Shown piece after piece: positions 61,622 to 64,000 of a stretch of DNA of 64,000 nt (position 1 is the stretch's first letter; the number at the start of each line of letters is the position of its first letter). The DNA is from Rhodospirillales bacterium. Its GTDB lineage: Bacteria; Pseudomonadota; Alphaproteobacteria; BOG-932; Roseiterribacteraceae. Position numbers and translations under genes: made by a program. The notes under the pieces are model-generated. The model was not told the origin of the DNA, made no database searches, and saw only the letters and a list, made by a program, of their open reading frames with translations. The DNA is taken from NCBI GenBank assembly GCA_003165335.1, contig PLTD01000218.1:1-64000 (forward strand), written 5' to 3'.

Positions 61622-62871
61622 TCTGTCTGCGGTATCGTTTCTACATTGTCCCCAGCTATCAGTCGGTCAGTCATGCCGTGATAGTTGGCCTCGCGTTCCG
61701 CCTCGGTGATCATGGTGGCTGCTTCGTCGAGACGCAGATGGGGGAAGCTTGGCACGACCAATTCCCGGTCGCGCATTGCGGCAAGACGGGAGGTAATCGA
61801 CTGCTTCTTGTACATGTGTGAGCCCTGCGCGAGCTCCAGCCCATCGTAGCCGAGCGAATGGCTGATGGTGATCGCATTGTCGCGGACGGAGCCTTCCAAC
61901 AGATCCTGGCCACGCTTGGTGCGGGCGATGAACCCGTTGAAGCCCAGGCCTTCCGAATCAGGGCGGCCGCCGGGCCAGACGTCAGCTACAGTGATGTCCG
62001 CCAAGTCGCCGATTGAATCCGGGCAGATTTTGCAACGGAACATCAACTGCCAACGGGCCTCGTCCTCCCACATCTCGTGGTAGCTGAACTGAAAGGCTTG
62101 TCCGCCGTGGCTTTTCATCACCATCGGTCCGGGGCAGCCGTCACCGCGATAGCGAAGATGGGAGATATCGTCCTCGACTAGCCCGACCTTGCGGACATAG
62201 TCCATCGTCTTGCCGAATTCCGATACACCGCCGCAATAGAAGTTGAGCGTATATTTGAGCAACTCGTCGACGCGCGGGTCGAACCGGGCGTAGTTGCGGA
62301 TCGCTGAGATGTCGCATGCCTTGCCGACGAAAGCGAAAGGCCGCCCGCGGTCCAGCACACGCCTAAAGTCTACCAAGGGCGCGGCCGGACCGTAGCGTGA
62401 ACCCGATGCCTCGATTACTTCAGCCTTGTCGAAACTCAGATGGTCCACCGTGCGCAGCGGGCTGCTTTTCGACGCCGCAACATGCAGTATGAAATCGACG
62501 GCTCCGCTTTCCAGCATGTAGATGCTGAGCGCCGAGAGTGCGCCTCCTGAGGAGGCGTGAAAGCGCACTTCGGGATCTGCGGCGTGGCCGGTGAACATCA
62601 AGCGCGTCGGCCCCCAAATCGGATGAATCTCGGGCGGATCTTCTGAGACCTCGACCGATGTATCGTGGACATAACCTTCGACATGAAGGCCCGGGCATAC
62701 CGTGTTGATGAGCCATAGCGTCGGCTCGTCGACCGTGCCGGTTACGACGGGGCGCTCTCCGCCCTCCTTGTTCATCACCATCTCGACATTGCCCGGTCCG
62801 GCCAGGCTCTTGCACAGGCCGCAGCCGATGCAAAGTCCCTGGGTGACGATGGTTTCGAGCGTATGCATCAT
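61618..62871 (-). CDS. FrhB-family iron-sulfur flavoprotein (coenzyme F420 hydrogenase beta-subunit-like)
   Basis: A 417-residue protein with an N-terminal 4Fe-4S motif GLCIGCGLCKSLAGP near residue 15, FHASSGGALSALSIYMLESGAVDFILHV, ASGSRYGPAAPLVDFRRVL, FAFVGKACDISAIRNYA near residue 180, LNFYCGGVSEFGKT, and MFRCKICPDSIGDLADITVADVWPGG with further cysteines. This is the FrhB N and C domain arrangement of F420 hydrogenase beta subunits and related NAD(P)H- or ferredoxin-linked flavoproteins found outside F420-makers. The ATG overlaps the oxygenase stop, so it is cotranslated with paralogue 4 and may donate electrons in the same pathway. Role unknown. Confidence 0.85.
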   Translation of the reverse strand: MMHTLETIVTQGLCIGCGLCKSLAGPGNVEMVMNKEGGERPVVTGTVDEPTLWLINTVCPGLHVEGYVHDTSVEVSEDPPEIHPIWGPTRLMFTGHAADPEVRFHASSGGALSALSIYMLESGAVDFILHVAASKSSPLRTVDHLSFDKAEVIEASGSRYGPAAPLVDFRRVLDRGRPFAFVGKACDISAIRNYARFDPRVDELLKYTLNFYCGGVSEFGKTMDYVRKVGLVEDDISHLRYRGDGCPGPMVMKSHGGQAFQFSYHEMWEDEARWQLMFRCKICPDSIGDLADITVADVWPGGRPDSEGLGFNGFIARTKRGQDLLEGSVRDNAITISHSLGYDGLELAQGSHMYKKQSITSRLAAMRDRELVVPSFPHLRLDEAATMITEAEREANYHGMTDRLIAGDNVETIPQTD

Positions 62872-63875
62872 TGCGCCGGCTTAGCCGGATGCGGAGCCGA
62901 GTGCTGATGAATGTTGTGGTAGATGAGTTGGCTGACATACTCACCGGCCACCACCGGTTCGTATTGAGGCGGGTTTTCGTCGCTGATGCAGCTGGGTAAG
63001 GCGCGGATCACGGCGTCCGCATTGGCGCCGACAAAGGTCGGGATCGAATAGCGTATGCGGCCTGTCGCGTTAAAGACTCGGTGGAATGTCGAGGCGAAGG
63101 CGCCGTTGGTCCAGCGGGCCATCAGGTCGCCGATATTGACCACAAAGGTACCGGGGATCGGCGGGGCGTCGATCCATTCGCCTCGCCGGTTGCGAACCTG
63201 CAGCGCCGGCACCGAGTCCTGCGCCAGAATGGTGAAACATTCGTGGTCGGTGTGAGCGCCGACGCCCATATGGGCGAGGTCCAGCGGGCCGCTCTGGCTC
63301 GGGTAATACATCATCCGGGTCAGCGCCATCGGCTTGTTCGACATTGGCGCGAAATAGTCCTCGGGCAGGTCGAGCCCGAGCGCGAATGCGGCGAACAGCC
63401 GGCGGGCAAGCAGACGCACCGCGATGGTGTATTCGGTCATCACCTCGCGGAAGCCGGGCAGATTCGCCGGCCATTGGTTGCCGGCCTTGCGGAAGTCGCC
63501 CTCCATAAAGCCGAACGTCGTCTCGACATCTTCGGCGATGAAGTCGAAGCCCTCATGGACGTCGCCCTTGCTGACCGTGGGATCGGCATTTTCCTCGCCC
63601 ATGCCGACATAGCCGACGAGGTGGGGCGACTTCTTGACATGGATGGCCTTCTTGTCGGCCGCCGGTATTCGGAAAAAGCGCTCGGATTGAGCGAACATCC
63701 TGTCCATCAGCGCCTGAGGGATGCCGTGGTTCCTGATGTAAAAGAACCCGACATTGGAACAGGCATCCCTGAGGTTTGCCGCGACGTCCGCCTTGGCTGC
63801 GGGATCGCCCGTCAGCATGCCTGCGAAATCGATGACTGGGACGCTATCGAAATCGGTTCGAACGAGACGACTCAT
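62868..63875 (-). CDS. Isopenicillin N synthase-family Fe(II)/2-oxoglutarate-type oxygenase, paralogue 4
   Basis: A 335-residue DIOX_N/2OG-FeII oxygenase: VPVIDFAGMLTGDP, ACSNVGFFYIRNHGIPQALM, SPHLVGYVGMGEENAD, KGDVHEGFDFIAED, iron ligands in GVGAHTDHECFTILAQD and STFHRVFN, and RYSIPTF. It is nearest to paralogue 2 among the four. GAGGAG precedes the ATG. A 12-bp operator ends 33 nt upstream. It forms an operon with the FrhB-like gene. Hydroxylation of a ring or methyl group of a heterocycle is inferred only from context. Confidence 0.88.
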   Translation of the reverse strand: MSRLVRTDFDSVPVIDFAGMLTGDPAAKADVAANLRDACSNVGFFYIRNHGIPQALMDRMFAQSERFFRIPAADKKAIHVKKSPHLVGYVGMGEENADPTVSKGDVHEGFDFIAEDVETTFGFMEGDFRKAGNQWPANLPGFREVMTEYTIAVRLLARRLFAAFALGLDLPEDYFAPMSNKPMALTRMMYYPSQSGPLDLAHMGVGAHTDHECFTILAQDSVPALQVRNRRGEWIDAPPIPGTFVVNIGDLMARWTNGAFASTFHRVFNATGRIRYSIPTFVGANADAVIRALPSCISDENPPQYEPVVAGEYVSQLIYHNIHQHSAPHPAKPAQ

Positions 63876-63907
63876 CCCGGGCTCCTCATGACGATCGACG
63901 CATCAAT

Positions 63908-63919
63908 ATTGTAAACAAT
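63908..63919. promoter_or_regulatory. 12-bp palindrome ATTGTNNACAAT, copy 5 (upstream of oxygenase 4)
   Basis: ATTGTAAACAAT with perfect 5-nt arms, 33 nt upstream of the oxygenase start. Position so close to the start fits repression by occlusion. The remaining 81 nt to the window end hold nothing recognised. Confidence 0.72.
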
Positions 63920-64000
63920 CTGAAGACATATTGCTAATGACCATGCTGTGATTCCGGCTGAAACCCCGATGCCGCGATGCGACAAAACAGCCCTTATGCC

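Noticed and set aside
1-64000. CRISPR arrays, tRNA, rRNA, insertion sequences, phage genes
   Set aside because: No spaced repeats, tRNA-like cloverleaf segments, transposases, integrases or terminal inverted repeats were noticed when reading both strands.

Overview
The window reads as part of a GC-rich chromosome or large replicon of a Gram-negative alphaproteobacterium, most likely a sphingomonad or close relative. The evidence is two TonB-dependent receptors with the EEIVV(T)A(Q/R)KR plug start, a porin, Tat-type binding proteins, a membrane PuuD-type urate oxidase and many GTG/TTG starts with tightly overlapping stop/start codons. Almost every gene fits catabolism of nitrogen heterocycles (purines, and probably pyrimidine- or triazine-like rings). 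No rRNA, tRNA, CRISPR array, transposase or phage gene was seen.

Layout. 1-3.5 kb: truncated porin, a decayed copy of part of puuD, a nitroreductase, an NTF2-like protein and a beta-hydroxyacid dehydrogenase. 3.7-8.3 kb: a luciferase-like oxidoreductase, the urate operon puuD-uraD-uraH (urate to allantoin) and an MFS transporter. 8.6-12.2 kb: two IPNS-family 2-oxoglutarate oxygenases flanking a Rieske-less oxygenase and a small guanine deaminase. 12.4-20.9 kb: TonB receptor, a BMP-type ABC importer (binding protein, ATPase, two permeases) and an amidohydrolase-type guanine deaminase. 20.9-23.2 kb: a three-gene operon for a split Rieske oxygenase: catalytic subunit without a Rieske centre, Rieske subunit without a catalytic iron site, and a GST-like protein. 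23.4-31.4 kb: FCD-type GntR regulator and the xanthine dehydrogenase block (guaD-xdhA-xdhB-xdhC-cysteine desulfurase), divergent from a LysR gene. 32.6-37.2 kb: two SDRs, a YghU-type GST and a cytochrome c/PQQ protein with no clear link to the rest.

37.4-64 kb is a second island: Asp/Glu-racemase-like genes, an alpha/beta hydrolase, a spermidine-type ABC importer split over two sites, a second TonB receptor, a sugar-phosphate-isomerase-like/desaturase pair, a RidA-AtzG-AtzE-AtzH operon facing a cyanurate/barbiturate ring-opening amidohydrolase, and a long plus-strand run ending in allantoate-amidohydrolase-like, M20 and PuuE allantoinase genes. A minus-strand pair (FrhB-like iron-sulfur flavoprotein and a fourth IPNS-family oxygenase) closes the window.

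Together the first half can import purines, deaminate guanine, oxidise (hypo)xanthine to urate and take urate to allantoin; the second half supplies allantoinase and amide-hydrolysing steps. Two recurring palindromes tie the halves into two putative regulons: a 19-bp TGATGCC..GGCATCA element at four promoters in the first half, and a 12-bp ATTGTNNACAAT element at five promoters in the second. The most unusual element is the split Rieske oxygenase plus GST-like protein, organised like the NdmC/NdmE part of bacterial methylxanthine N7-demethylase but with the Rieske centre on its own subunit. All statements come from reading the sequence; no database search was run.
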